From Enterovibrio gelatinilyticus (lineage in GTDB: Bacteria > Pseudomonadota > Gammaproteobacteria > Enterobacterales > Vibrionaceae): 64,000 nt of DNA. The notes under the pieces were generated by a model, which was not told the origin of the DNA, made no database searches, and saw only the letters and a program-made list of their open reading frames with translations. The stretch is from positions 62,001 to 126,000 of the forward strand of contig NZ_JAJUBC010000005.1 in NCBI RefSeq assembly GCF_028683095.1. Reading direction: 5' to 3'. Shown piece after piece: positions 18,693-27,944 of this stretch (position 1 is the first letter of the stretch; every line of letters starts with the position of its first letter). A program made the translations under genes and the position numbers.

Positions 18693-21641
18693 ATGACACA
18701 TAGTACAGTGCGAAAACCGACAATCTTCACGCACTTTGTGCTTGCAGTAACGCTTGTTGTAATCAGCGTATTTTCCCTTTCAGCCTATCTCACGTATTAC
18801 AATCAACGCCAAGAACTCATTGCAGATCTTGACGGGAGTGCTCAAGAAAGTCTGTTACGCCTAACCAGCACTGTAGCGCCCTATATATCTTCGTATTCCG
18901 TTAACGAATACGAGAAACTCATTTATGCCGAAGCCAAACTAAAACAGTTTCATGCCATTATCATTTTTGACCTCAAGATGGGTGATATAATTGGCAAACC
19001 TTCCTATATCACCGGCTATGTCAGGACAAAAAACGGTCAACTCCAACCTTATCGCCAAGGAAAAGACGTCGACGATAGCAGACTTGAATCGAGCTTTTTC
19101 AGTGTTTCTTCGCCCATCATCTCCAAAGGGGGTGAAACACTAGGACAGGTTACGCTTTATGTGAGTGATGACGTCATTAAAGATGAATTGAATCAGCAAT
19201 TGATTCATACCATATTGACCAGTATTGCTGCCGCCATATTACTTCTTACCGTACTGTTCTATTTCGCAAAACGTTTATTTATCAAGCCCATTAGACAAAT
19301 TACCGATGCGATTGCAACCCAAGATGCTAGTGGTATTCCACTCTCTCACATTCCTGAATTTAGTCACCAAGAACTATCAGCGCTAAGCCAAACGATGAAC
19401 AATATGCTGAATGTTATTCGTTGTTCTCACGACTCATTGCAGCTAGAGCATTCTCGCTTACTGAACGTCCTTGATGGAACACGTACAGGTACATGGGAAT
19501 GGAACGTCCAAACAGGACACATTGAATACAGCGGCGCATGGCACGACATATTGGGATGGGATATCGCTGAGCTCAATGGTCCTCCCAATAAAAATTGGAA
19601 TATCTTTATCCACCCTGACGACAGAATCAACTCTGATACGCTGATAGACAGGTTGTTTGATAAAGAGATTGAATATTATGACTGTGAGGTCAGGCTACAA
19701 AATCGCTCGGGCGACTGGATTAATGCGTTAGGCCGCGCAAACGTTGTTGATTGGGATAAAAATGGACACCCACTAAAAGTACTTGGCACCCATCAGGACA
19801 TTACCGCACACAAAAAAGCCGAGGAGAAATTACGGTTAGCCGCAACAGTGTTCTCCCACTCTCGGGAAGGGATCATCATTGCAGATAGTAAATCACGCAT
19901 CATTGAAGTGAATGACGCCTTCACCCGTATCACAGGCTATTCAATTGATGACGTCAGAGGACAGAAGCCGAGCATTCTTCACTCCGGAAAGCAAAATTCT
20001 GATTTTTATAAAAAAATGTGGCAATCACTGACAGAGGAAGGCCATTGGAGCGGAGAGCTTTGGAATCGCCGAAAAAATGGTGAAATTTACCCTGAATTGC
20101 TGACCATCAGTTGCGTACTTGGCGAAGATAATAAACCTGTTAATTTCGTTGCAGTATTTTCAGATATCACTGCATACAAAGAGCACGAGCGAGAACTTGA
20201 ACTCATTGCCCACTTTGATGTGCTTACCGAACTCCCCAATCGATTTTTGCTAGGCGACCGCCTAAAAAGTGCCATGAAACATGCAAAACGAAGTGGGCAA
20301 TATGTAGCGATCATCTTTTTCGATCTTGATGGTTTCAAATCAGTGAATGATGCCTACGGTCACGAAGTTGGGGACGTGCTGCTGCAAGAAATCGCCAAGA
20401 GAATGCAAAACTCAATGCGAGATAGCGACACAATTGCTCGTATTGGTGGCGATGAATTTGTGGCGATTTTAACGGGACTTCACTCGCCAGAGGGCTGCCC
20501 TCCTTTGCTTCCAAGGCTCATTGCCGCAACCTCTGATCCTGTCGATGCTAATGGGAATTTAGTTCAAGTATCCGCCAGCTTTGGTATCACCTTCTTTCCA
20601 CAATCAGATGAGGTTGATGCGGACACACTTTTACGCCAAGCCGACTACGCCATGTATCAGGCCAAGTTAAATGGAAAGCACCGATACAACTTCTTCGATG
20701 CTGAGCTGGAACGTACCCTCAAAAGCCAAAACGAGTATTTGCGTTCGATTGGCTATGGGCTGACAAAAAAAGAATTTTTCTTATGCTACCAACCTAAAGT
20801 CAACTTTCGAACGGGTGAGATCATTGGGTTAGAAGCGCTGATTCGCTGGCAGCACCCCACTCAAGGCATACTCATGCCCAAAGATTTCATTCCATCCATC
20901 GAAAATCGTAGCCTAATTATCGACGTGGGTGAATGGGTATTGGAAACCACACTTCATCAATTAACCGAGTGGCAAAGAAAAGGGTTTGTCACACAAGTTA
21001 GTGTCAACATTGCACCACACCAGCTGTCACAGACTGATTTTATGGATAAGTTAATCGTATTGATGGCGCGTTTTCCTCACATCAGTCCCAGTCAACTGCA
21101 ATTAGAGATCCTAGAAACCAGCGCAGTGGAAGATATTGCCGCCGTATCGCAGATCATCACTCAGTGCCAGTCGATGGGGATTTCATTTGCGATTGATGAT
21201 TTTGGTACAGGCTATGCTTCACTCACCTATCTCAAACAATTGCCGGCAGAAACACTCAAAATTGATCAAAGCTTTGTGGGTGACATGCTGGATGACACTG
21301 ACAATCTACTAATTTTAGAGGGAATAATCACACTGGCTAATACCTTTGGCAAAAAGGTACTGGCTGAAGGTGTAGAGAAAAAAGAGCAAATACAACTATT
21401 ACTATGGCTAGGTTGTGAACTCGGACAAGGCTTTGGTATTTCTCGCCCTATGCGCGCAGATAAAGTGCTCTCTTGGGCCAAGGAATGGAGGCTCGACCCC
21501 ACGTGGCATCAAAGTCCTGAGCTCAAAGATGAACTGCGCCCATTCATTGACTCTTCCGTCAATAATCGCGAACACATCGATCGCAAGCCATCATATTTGA
21601 CAAAAACAGCCATCGGTAACAAGAAAGAACGAAAGATATAA
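18693..21641 (+). CDS. Membrane sensor with two PAS, GGDEF and EAL domains (cyclic-di-GMP turnover)
   Basis: Predicted inner-membrane c-di-GMP enzyme. Order (residues approximate, counted from the ATG): membrane helix 15-35, periplasmic sensor 36-170, second helix 172-192, HAMP-like linker 193-245, PAS 255-380, PAS 380-500, GGDEF 510-670, EAL 690-935. The diguanylate cyclase site RIGGDEF is intact. So are the phosphodiesterase motifs EALIRW, NIAPHQL, IDDFGTGYASL, LKIDQSF and AEGVE. By motif the EAL half should hydrolyse c-di-GMP; the GGDEF half may synthesise it or act as a regulator. An in-frame TTG at 18675 is an alternative start. Ends in a shared terminator. Confidence 0.9.
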   Translation: MTHSTVRKPTIFTHFVLAVTLVVISVFSLSAYLTYYNQRQELIADLDGSAQESLLRLTSTVAPYISSYSVNEYEKLIYAEAKLKQFHAIIIFDLKMGDIIGKPSYITGYVRTKNGQLQPYRQGKDVDDSRLESSFFSVSSPIISKGGETLGQVTLYVSDDVIKDELNQQLIHTILTSIAAAILLLTVLFYFAKRLFIKPIRQITDAIATQDASGIPLSHIPEFSHQELSALSQTMNNMLNVIRCSHDSLQLEHSRLLNVLDGTRTGTWEWNVQTGHIEYSGAWHDILGWDIAELNGPPNKNWNIFIHPDDRINSDTLIDRLFDKEIEYYDCEVRLQNRSGDWINALGRANVVDWDKNGHPLKVLGTHQDITAHKKAEEKLRLAATVFSHSREGIIIADSKSRIIEVNDAFTRITGYSIDDVRGQKPSILHSGKQNSDFYKKMWQSLTEEGHWSGELWNRRKNGEIYPELLTISCVLGEDNKPVNFVAVFSDITAYKEHERELELIAHFDVLTELPNRFLLGDRLKSAMKHAKRSGQYVAIIFFDLDGFKSVNDAYGHEVGDVLLQEIAKRMQNSMRDSDTIARIGGDEFVAILTGLHSPEGCPPLLPRLIAATSDPVDANGNLVQVSASFGITFFPQSDEVDADTLLRQADYAMYQAKLNGKHRYNFFDAELERTLKSQNEYLRSIGYGLTKKEFFLCYQPKVNFRTGEIIGLEALIRWQHPTQGILMPKDFIPSIENRSLIIDVGEWVLETTLHQLTEWQRKGFVTQVSVNIAPHQLSQTDFMDKLIVLMARFPHISPSQLQLEILETSAVEDIAAVSQIITQCQSMGISFAIDDFGTGYASLTYLKQLPAETLKIDQSFVGDMLDDTDNLLILEGIITLANTFGKKVLAEGVEKKEQIQLLLWLGCELGQGFGISRPMRADKVLSWAKEWRLDPTWHQSPELKDELRPFIDSSVNNREHIDRKPSYLTKTAIGNKKERKI

Positions 21642-21667
21642 AAAACGGCACTATCGTGCCGTTTTTT
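21642..21667. terminator. Bidirectional terminator between the GGDEF-EAL gene and pgpA
   Basis: A-tract, stem ACGGCAC / GTGCCGT and six thymines directly after the plus-strand stop; it serves both convergent genes. Confidence 0.93.
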
Positions 21668-21702
21668 GAGTGAGGTATTGAAGTCAAGCCATCGCTTTAT
21701 TC

Positions 21703-22191
21703 TTACCACCACCCCAAATAAGCATGCCCACACCAGACCACCAACATCGACATCAAACCAGCCACAATATCGTCGAGCATGATGCCCAGCCCACCATGTA
21801 CTTGTTTGTCTAACCAGCTAATAGGCCAAGGCTTAACCATGTCAAAAAATCGGAAAATAACAAAGCCTGCTAACACTGTTTGCCAATCCGTCACGGGGAC
21901 CAACAACATGGTGATCCAAAAACCGACAAACTCATCCCATACAATGCTGCCGTGATCGTGAACCCCCATGTCTTTTGACGTACGACCACAGAGATAGATA
22001 CCTACCGCACTGCCAACAACGATCGCTACTGGAAGTAGCGTTGTTGATAAGGAAACAATCAAAAGATAAAACGGGATAGCCGCTAACGTACCCATAGTGC
22101 CAGGGATAAGCGGAGAAAGCCCAGAACCAAACCCTGTGGCTAAAAGATGTACTGGATTCGATAGACGAATTTTACTGATAGGATTATTCAT
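21703..22191 (-). CDS. pgpA: Phosphatidylglycerophosphatase A
   Basis: PgpA dephosphorylates phosphatidylglycerol phosphate in the inner membrane, giving phosphatidylglycerol. Family motifs: ATGFGSGLSPLIPGTMGTLAAIP near residue 18, the acidic active-site stretch IVWDEFVGFWITM (about 83-95), and LDDIVAGLMSML near the end. Several hydrophobic segments. Length 162 is typical. It is 14 bases after thiL, the arrangement found across gammaproteobacteria. Confidence 0.94.
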   Translation of the reverse strand: MNNPISKIRLSNPVHLLATGFGSGLSPLIPGTMGTLAAIPFYLLIVSLSTTLLPVAIVVGSAVGIYLCGRTSKDMGVHDHGSIVWDEFVGFWITMLLVPVTDWQTVLAGFVIFRFFDMVKPWPISWLDKQVHGGLGIMLDDIVAGLMSMLVVWCGHAYLGWW

Positions 22192-22205
22192 TTACTTCAA
22201 CAACC

Positions 22206-23177
22206 TTACGACGAAAAATGATCCCAACCTGAAAGTGACCAATCGACTTCTTTTCCTTCCCACATGACATTTATGCCTTCACCATGTCGTATTTGCCCAA
22301 TACAAGTGACTGGCGTATTTGTGTGTGCTAACGCTGCATCTAATGCACCACGGTGGCTTTCAGGTACCGTAAAGCAAAGCTCGTACTCTTCACCACTGCG
22401 CAAGGCCAGTTTTGCCGCGGCTTCTCGACTACCCGCATACTGTAGCAGTTCATCAGACAGCGGTAACTCATTCGCATTCAAGACCGCAGAGACACCGCTA
22501 GCTTTGAGTATGTGGCTGAGATCAGCAATCAAACCATCGGAAATATCTAACGCAGCAGACGCGACGCTGCGCAAAGCTTGCCCTGCTAATACACGAGGTG
22601 TCGAGTAATAGTGACGGTTTAGTAACGTATTTTCGATGTCATTCGATGGGGAGTTACCACGGAGAATCACATCCAGACCCGCAGCGCTGTCACCGAGGTT
22701 TCCTGTGACGTACAGCCAATCTCCTGCATTAGCACCATGACGACAAATTGCCTTGCCTGCCGGAATAAAGCCTTGCAGCGTGATGGTGATGCTAAGAGGG
22801 CCTTTGGTTGTGTCACCACCAATCAACTGAACATGGTAGTACTCAGAAAGCTTGTAGAAGCCTTCACAAAAACCTTTCAACCACACCTCATCAACAGTCG
22901 GTATCGTCAAAGCCAAAGAACACCATGCTGGAATTGCCCCCATCGCAGCCAGATCGCTGAGATTTGAAGCCAATGCTTTATGCGCGACTTTGACTGGATC
23001 CGCATCAGGAAGAAAATGATTGCCCGCGACCATGGTGTCTGTTGTCACCACCAACTGGCTATTTTCCGGTATGGTTATCACTGCGGCATCATCGCCAATG
23101 CCTAGCACCACATCCTTTCTACCGACTGGTTGTGCTTTAAAGTAACGGTTAATTAAATCGAATTCGTTACCAGCCAT
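22206..23177 (-). CDS. thiL: Thiamine-monophosphate kinase
   Basis: ThiL phosphorylates thiamine monophosphate to the coenzyme thiamine diphosphate, used by DXS among others. N-terminal metal/ATP loop GIGDDAAVI and VVTTDTMVAGNHF (about residues 26-53), SNLSDLAAMGAIPAWC, the central GDTTKGPL, and LDISDGLIADL are all family motifs. Length 323 is normal. A hairpin terminator separates it from nusB upstream, so it may have its own promoter or depend on read-through; pgpA follows closely. Confidence 0.95.
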   Translation of the reverse strand: MAGNEFDLINRYFKAQPVGRKDVVLGIGDDAAVITIPENSQLVVTTDTMVAGNHFLPDADPVKVAHKALASNLSDLAAMGAIPAWCSLALTIPTVDEVWLKGFCEGFYKLSEYYHVQLIGGDTTKGPLSITITLQGFIPAGKAICRHGANAGDWLYVTGNLGDSAAGLDVILRGNSPSNDIENTLLNRHYYSTPRVLAGQALRSVASAALDISDGLIADLSHILKASGVSAVLNANELPLSDELLQYAGSREAAAKLALRSGEEYELCFTVPESHRGALDAALAHTNTPVTCIGQIRHGEGINVMWEGKEVDWSLSGWDHFSS

Positions 23178-23205
23178 CTTATCATTCCATGCAAATGAGA
23201 ATAAG

Positions 23206-23230
23206 AAAAAGGCCAGCGAGGCTGGCCTTT
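23206..23230 (-). terminator. Terminator between nusB and thiL
   Basis: On the minus strand the stem GGCCAGC / GCTGGCC with a 3-base loop is followed by five thymines, 16 bases past the nusB stop. Confidence 0.82.
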
Positions 23231-23245
23231 GGAATTACTGTATTT

Positions 23246-23701
23246 TTATTTCTTTCGCAGGGTTGGTACTGCTTTATCCAGCACCCCGTTCACGAATTTG
23301 TGGCTGTCTTCAGCGCCAAAACGCTTCGCCAACTCGATAGCTTCGTTGATAACCACTTTGTAAGGAACATCTTGACGCTTGCACAGTTCATACATAGCAA
23401 GACGTAGCAATGCGTGTTCCATCTCATCCAAATCTTGGATTGGACGAGACAAGTATGGACGCATTTTGCTGTCCATTTCTTGATGATTCAACACCACGCC
23501 TGAAAACAGATCACGGAAGTATTCAACATCCGTATCTGGTTGACGAAGACGTGGCTCTTCAGCTTGGTGTTCTTCTTCTTCGTAGTTATCTGCCGCTAGA
23601 AACTGTGCTTCGATATCAGCAACGTTGCCTTTGGTCAATTGCCATGAATAGATGGCTTGTAGTGCAAAATGACGCGCATTGCGTCGTGCGGCTGGTTTCA
23701 C
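23246..23701 (-). CDS. nusB: Transcription antitermination factor NusB
   Basis: NusB binds boxA RNA with NusE (S10) and supports antitermination of rRNA operons. The 151-residue all-helical protein has the family N-terminus [22 protein letters not shown] (arginine-rich, RNA-contacting) and ends with [32 protein letters not shown]. It starts 11 bases after the ribH stop; the ribH-nusB pairing is common in proteobacteria. Confidence 0.97.
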   Translation of the reverse strand: MKPAARRNARHFALQAIYSWQLTKGNVADIEAQFLAADNYEEEEHQAEEPRLRQPDTDVEYFRDLFSGVVLNHQEMDSKMRPYLSRPIQDLDEMEHALLRLAMYELCKRQDVPYKVVINEAIELAKRFGAEDSHKFVNGVLDKAVPTLRKK

Positions 23702-23712
23702 GATAACCCCCG

Positions 23713-24183
23713 TTAGGATTCGATTTGGGACAGGACATTTACCATTTCAAGCGCGCTTAGTGCAGCCTCTGCCCCTTTATTACCAGCCTTGGTACCCGCG
23801 CGTTCGATGGCTTGTTCAATGGTATCTACGGTCAGCACGCCGAAAGCAACTGGAGTATCAAACTCTAGCGCCACTTGTGCCAAACCTTTGTTACATTCTC
23901 CGGCCACATAGTCAAAATGTGGCGTACCGCCGCGGATCACTGATCCTAGAGCGATAATTGCGTCGTAACGACCGCTTTTTGCAACACGTTGAGCAACCAA
24001 TGGCAGCTCATAAGCGCCAGGGCAACGTACTACAGTGATATTTTCTTCGCTAACTTGGCCCTGACGCTTCAGCGCATCAATAGCACCGTCCAGCAGACTT
24101 TCGTTAATGAAGCTGTTGAAACGAGATATAACGATAGCGACTTGAGCATTTGGTGCTGCGAATGCACCTTCGATTACCTTCAT
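23713..24183 (-). CDS. ribH: 6,7-dimethyl-8-ribityllumazine synthase
   Basis: Lumazine synthase joins the ribB product (dihydroxybutanone phosphate) with the ribD product to make the riboflavin precursor. It forms large oligomers. Motifs: [47 protein letters not shown] with the phosphate-binding and catalytic histidine, and [15 protein letters not shown]. Length 156. It follows ribBA but is separated from it by a terminator hairpin. Also named ribE in E. coli. Confidence 0.97.
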   Translation of the reverse strand: MKVIEGAFAAPNAQVAIVISRFNSFINESLLDGAIDALKRQGQVSEENITVVRCPGAYELPLVAQRVAKSGRYDAIIALGSVIRGGTPHFDYVAGECNKGLAQVALEFDTPVAFGVLTVDTIEQAIERAGTKAGNKGAEAALSALEMVNVLSQIES

Positions 24184-24312
24184 GGGCCTTCCTGTGACTT
24201 TTTATCCGGATTTAGAAACCGCGGGATTCTATCATACTTTTCTGCAAAGCATCCAGCGCTTATCCCTATTGCCTCTTGTGCTGCAACGGGAGGAAACCCT
24301 TTTCGTATAACG

Positions 24313-24334
24313 AAAAAACGCAGCCATTGCTGCG
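24313..24334 (-). terminator. Terminator between ribBA and ribH
   Basis: On the minus strand the stem CGCAGC / GCTGCG with loop AATG is followed by six thymines. It lies 37 bases past the ribBA stop and 130 bases before ribH. Confidence 0.85.
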
Positions 24335-24370
24335 CCTCTCAAACACCTTTTTGACAAATTGCCCTTCAAT

Positions 24371-25480
24371 TTAGTCGCAAACGTATTCCACAACCTTCAA
24401 GCCAAAGCCCGATAACGCATGATAACGCTTATTCGGCGATGACAATAAACGCATTTCTGTCACCCCTAAGTCCGCCAAAATCTGCGAGCCAACCCCTACG
24501 CGGCGGCTCGTACCTTGCCACTTAGCAGAGGCTGGCTGGTCGCCGTTATCTTGTGCTTCAAAGGTTTTGACGCGATGAACAATACTGTCTGATGATTCTT
24601 CTTTACCCAGAATGACCAACACGCCGCCATCAGCATTAATACGCTTCATAGCATCTGTCAGCGACCAACTGCGCTCTGCAGAGCGATCAGAATGGAGCAG
24701 ATCCGTAAAGGTATCTTGAAGATGCACACGCACTAGCGTCGGCTGATTAGACACTTCGCCTTTTTGTAGCGCGTAGTGAACTTGGTTATCAATCGTGTCA
24801 CGGTAAGTGATTAAATCAAATTCACCGTGTTCAGTCGGCAACGTACACTTCGCCACACGCTCAATGGTGGTTTCATGATTGTTTCTGTACTCGATGAGAT
24901 CAGCAATCGTACCCAACTTGATGCCATGCTTTTCACCAAACACTTCAAGATCAGGACGACGCGCCATGGTGCCGTCTTCATTCAGTATTTCCACAATCAC
25001 CGCAGACGGAGAACATCCACCTAAACGTGCCAAATCACACCCAGCTTCGGTGTGCCCAGCACGTGTCAATACACCACCATCTTGCGCCATCAATGGGAAA
25101 ATGTGTCCGGGTTGCACTAAGTCGGCAGCGACAGCATTTGGCGCTACCGCCGCTTCTACCGTGCGAGCGCGATCTGCGGCAGAAATGCCGGTTGTTACGC
25201 CCGTTGCCGCTTCAATCGATACCGTAAATGCCGTCGAGAACTGTGCATTGTTATCGCTAACCATCAATGGCAAGCCAAGGCGTTGGCAATGATCTTTGGT
25301 CATGGTTAAGCAAATCAAACCACGTCCATACATCGCCATGAAATTGATCGCTTCGGGAGAAATTTTTTCAGCGGCGATGATCAGATCGCCTTCATTCTCT
25401 CGGTCCTCATCATCCATCAAGATGACCATTTTTCCCTGACGAATATCGTCAATGATTTCTGCAGCGCTACTGATCGGCAT
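24371..25480 (-). CDS. ribBA: 3,4-dihydroxy-2-butanone 4-phosphate synthase with degenerate GTP cyclohydrolase II domain
   Basis: The N-terminal ~205 residues are RibB, which makes dihydroxybutanone phosphate from ribulose 5-phosphate: [21 protein letters not shown], and [16 protein letters not shown] are intact. The C-terminal ~165 residues align with GTP cyclohydrolase II ([15 protein letters not shown]), but the zinc-binding cysteine cluster and the GRGIGL-type active loop are missing. By motif this half is not a working cyclohydrolase. Such RibB-X hybrids are known in proteobacteria. The start at 25480 ([17 protein letters not shown]) matches the family; an upstream ATG adds 12 residues. 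Authentic ribA must be elsewhere. Confidence 0.94.
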   Translation of the reverse strand: MPISSAAEIIDDIRQGKMVILMDDEDRENEGDLIIAAEKISPEAINFMAMYGRGLICLTMTKDHCQRLGLPLMVSDNNAQFSTAFTVSIEAATGVTTGISAADRARTVEAAVAPNAVAADLVQPGHIFPLMAQDGGVLTRAGHTEAGCDLARLGGCSPSAVIVEILNEDGTMARRPDLEVFGEKHGIKLGTIADLIEYRNNHETTIERVAKCTLPTEHGEFDLITYRDTIDNQVHYALQKGEVSNQPTLVRVHLQDTFTDLLHSDRSAERSWSLTDAMKRINADGGVLVILGKEESSDSIVHRVKTFEAQDNGDQPASAKWQGTSRRVGVGSQILADLGVTEMRLLSSPNKRYHALSGFGLKVVEYVCD

Positions 25481-25533
25481 TGTTCTATCCCTGTCACTGT
25501 CAGTGCTCATCGGCACGGTATATTTTATTTACT

Positions 25534-25566
25534 GATAGCGTCACGAGGCTTTGTCGTGATGGCTAT
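25534..25566. repeat. Inverted repeat spanning the ribE stop codon
   Basis: Arms GATAGCGTCACGA and TCGTGATGGCTATC pair almost completely around a short loop. The repeat covers the ribE stop and the start of the ribE-ribBA gap. There is no T-tract, so a processing or pausing hairpin is more likely than a classical terminator. Confidence 0.6.
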
Positions 25567-26225
25567 CTAAGAAAACCTGATTCTGCTAATTTCGCCATGG
25601 TTAAACCACCTGCACCGGATTGCTGTGCGGCGCGATCGCCCATCATTAAACGCTCTAAATAGCGAGCAATCACGTCCACTTCCAGATTGACTTGTTGCCC
25701 GACATTTAAGGTTTCAATGGTTGTTTCCAGTGCAGTATGAGGCACGATGGTCAACTTAAAGCGGTTACCGTCAATGTCATTAATGGTCAAACTAATGCCA
25801 TCAACGGTCACTGAGCCTTTTTCAGCCAAGTACTTCGCAAGACTGACTGGTGCTTCCAGCCAAAACTCAATCGCCCGCCCTGATTCATGACGTGACACGA
25901 CGGTCGCCAAGCCATCGACATGACCAGATACCATGTGTCCACCGAAACGTGTGGTCGGTAACATGGCTTTTTCTAGATTGACGGCCTGCCCAGCTTGATA
26001 GTTCGTAAATGCCGTGCGCTGAAGCGTCTCTAGCGACAAGTCAGCGACATAACCGTGACCAGTCAACGACACCACGGTTAGGCACACACCATTCGTGGCG
26101 ATACTGTCACCCAGCTTCACATCGGATAAATCAAGATTCCCACTTTCGATTGTCAGTGAGATATCTTTGCCTTTTGGCGTGATCTTCCCAATGCGACCAA
26201 CTGCTTCAATAATTCCTGTAAACAT
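25563..26225 (-). CDS. ribE: Riboflavin synthase (alpha subunit)
   Basis: Riboflavin synthase dismutates two lumazine molecules into riboflavin. The protein shows its two tandem lumazine-binding barrels: residues 1-95 (MFTGIIEAVGRI...GVCLTVV) and 96-200 (GGHMVSGHVDGLATV...VDGISLTIND). Length 220. Named ribC in E. coli and ribE in Bacillus-type nomenclature. It lies 8 bases after ribD and ends within a strong inverted repeat before ribBA. Confidence 0.96.
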   Translation of the reverse strand: MFTGIIEAVGRIGKITPKGKDISLTIESGNLDLSDVKLGDSIATNGVCLTVVSLTGHGYVADLSLETLQRTAFTNYQAGQAVNLEKAMLPTTRFGGHMVSGHVDGLATVVSRHESGRAIEFWLEAPVSLAKYLAEKGSVTVDGISLTINDIDGNRFKLTIVPHTALETTIETLNVGQQVNLEVDVIARYLERLMMGDRAAQQSGAGGLTMAKLAESGFLR

Positions 26226-26233
26226 ATAATTCT

Positions 26234-27346
26234 TTACTGCTTTTTCATACGAAGACGTACGTCATTGCCAATTTGGCACACGTCCGTCAAATCAAAAGAA
26301 GGCACTTGTTCCATCGCGGTTAAACCGCCAAAATTAGCGAGTGCACGTGCGTCTTGTCCCATCAGTTTAGGGGCTTGATACACAATAAGCTCATCAACAA
26401 GATCAGCGTTCAGCAAACTGCCCGCTAGCGTCGCGCCTGCCTCAACCCAAATATGATTAATGCCTTTGGATGCCAGTGCTCGTAATGTCGCAGACAAGTC
26501 TAGTCCATTGCCTTGGCGGTTCACCTGAATCACTTCAACGTCATCACCCAAAGATACGGCTTGGGGGGTTGCTGTAACAAGGAGCACTTCACCGTCGAGC
26601 GAAAACAACTGCGCGTCTATTTTCACTTTGGCATCTGTATCTAAGATCACACGTATAGGTTGGCGAAGTGTTTTAATGTCGTAGTCAGCTTGAACATCAA
26701 GGGGGAATTGCTCCCAACGCACGTTGAGCGACGGGTTATCATCGAGCACTGTCTGACTGGTCGAGAGAACAGCCCCAGCTTTTGCACGGAAAACTTGCAC
26801 ATCAGCACGCGCTTCAGGGCCAGTGATCCATTGGCTTTTTCCATTGGCTAATGCTGTACGTCCATCAAGACTGGCCGCAAGCTTGAGTTGCACGTAAGGC
26901 ATACCCGTTTTCATCACCTTAATGAAACCCGGGTTTAAGGCCTCTGCTTGCGGTTGCAAAAGGCCAACATCCACCTGAATACCCGCATCACGTAAACGCT
27001 GAATTCCGCGACCCGCGACATTAGGGTTAGGGTCGACCATGGCACACACCACGCGGCTAACATTAGCTGCAATCAACGCGTCAGCACACGGTGGTGTTCG
27101 ACCAAAATGGGAGCAAGGTTCAAGTGTTACATAGGCTATCGCGCCATTGGCTTTTTCGCCTGCGGCACGTAACGCAAAGACTTCGGCGTGAGGCTCACCC
27201 GCGCGAAAATGAAAGCCCTCACCCACAATGTCATCGCCTTGAGTGATAACACAGCCAACATTGGGGTTAGGTGCTGTGGTATAGACACCGCGCTTTGCCA
27301 AATCAATGGCACGCGACATCATGTCTGTATCGAATTGAGAAAACAT
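26234..27346 (-). CDS. ribD: Bifunctional pyrimidine deaminase/reductase RibD
   Basis: RibD deaminates and then reduces the pyrimidine intermediate of riboflavin synthesis. The N-terminal deaminase domain (1-145) has the zinc ligands in EPHAEVFAL and EPCSHFGRTPPC. The C-terminal reductase domain (146-370) starts YVQLKLAASLDGRTAL and contains the dihydrofolate-reductase-like ending VEAGATLAGSLL. Length 370. It is 8 bases downstream of nrdR, as in many gammaproteobacteria. Confidence 0.96.
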   Translation of the reverse strand: MFSQFDTDMMSRAIDLAKRGVYTTAPNPNVGCVITQGDDIVGEGFHFRAGEPHAEVFALRAAGEKANGAIAYVTLEPCSHFGRTPPCADALIAANVSRVVCAMVDPNPNVAGRGIQRLRDAGIQVDVGLLQPQAEALNPGFIKVMKTGMPYVQLKLAASLDGRTALANGKSQWITGPEARADVQVFRAKAGAVLSTSQTVLDDNPSLNVRWEQFPLDVQADYDIKTLRQPIRVILDTDAKVKIDAQLFSLDGEVLLVTATPQAVSLGDDVEVIQVNRQGNGLDLSATLRALASKGINHIWVEAGATLAGSLLNADLVDELIVYQAPKLMGQDARALANFGGLTAMEQVPSFDLTDVCQIGNDVRLRMKKQ

Positions 27347-27354
27347 GTCACCGC

Positions 27355-27804
27355 TTACTTTTCTAAACGCGCAATTTCTTCGCCAAAATCTCTGATGTCT
27401 TCAAAGCTGTGATACACAGATGCAAAGCGAATGTACGCCACTTTATCGAGTTCTTTCAGCGCGTCCATGACCAAGTTACCCACCATGGTAGACGAGACTT
27501 CTCGCTCACCGGTGGCTCGTATGGTGGATTTGATGGTATTAATGGATTTTTCGATATCGTCCGTGCTTACAGGACGCTTCTCCAGAGCACGTTGTATACC
27601 ACCGCGCAGTTTATCTTCGTCAAATGGTTCTCTGTTCCCATTTGTTTTGATGATGCGTGGCATCACCAACTCTGCAGTTTCAAACGTGGTATATCGCTCG
27701 CTACACGCCAAACACTGGCGACGACGACGCACTTGATGGCCGTCTGCAACCAAACGTGAATCAATGACTTTGGTGTCATTCGCACCACAAAATGGACAGT
27801 GCAT
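27355..27804 (-). CDS. nrdR: Transcriptional repressor NrdR
   Basis: NrdR represses ribonucleotide reductase genes according to ATP/dATP. The N-terminal zinc ribbon uses CPFC and CLAC cysteine pairs (residues 3-6 and 31-34). The rest is an ATP-cone ([28 protein letters not shown]). Length 149 matches the family. It heads the nrdR-ribD-ribE cluster, transcribed away from glyA. Confidence 0.97.
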   Translation of the reverse strand: MHCPFCGANDTKVIDSRLVADGHQVRRRRQCLACSERYTTFETAELVMPRIIKTNGNREPFDEDKLRGGIQRALEKRPVSTDDIEKSINTIKSTIRATGEREVSSTMVGNLVMDALKELDKVAYIRFASVYHSFEDIRDFGEEIARLEK

Positions 27805-27883
27805 GTCGCCTCCTTAAACAATTGGAAGACAGTGTAACCGATTTAGGCGCAAGGGTAAGAGGTGTTGCGAGTATTTCGAATAC

Positions 27884-27911
27884 AAAAAAAGCACCCAAAG
27901 GTGCTTTTTTT
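27884..27911 (-). terminator. Terminator of glyA
   Basis: Stem AAGCACC / GGTGCTT flanked by A and T tracts on both sides, 34 bases past the glyA stop. It is usable in either direction but sits to end glyA. Confidence 0.92.
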
Positions 27912-27944
27912 CATCAATCCATCTAGAAATGGATGAATACTGCG

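Noticed and set aside
25481-25562. FMN (RFN) riboswitch before ribBA
   Set aside because: The gap is too short, with only a simple inverted repeat; no multi-stem RFN structure. None was evident upstream of ribH (24184-24370) either.
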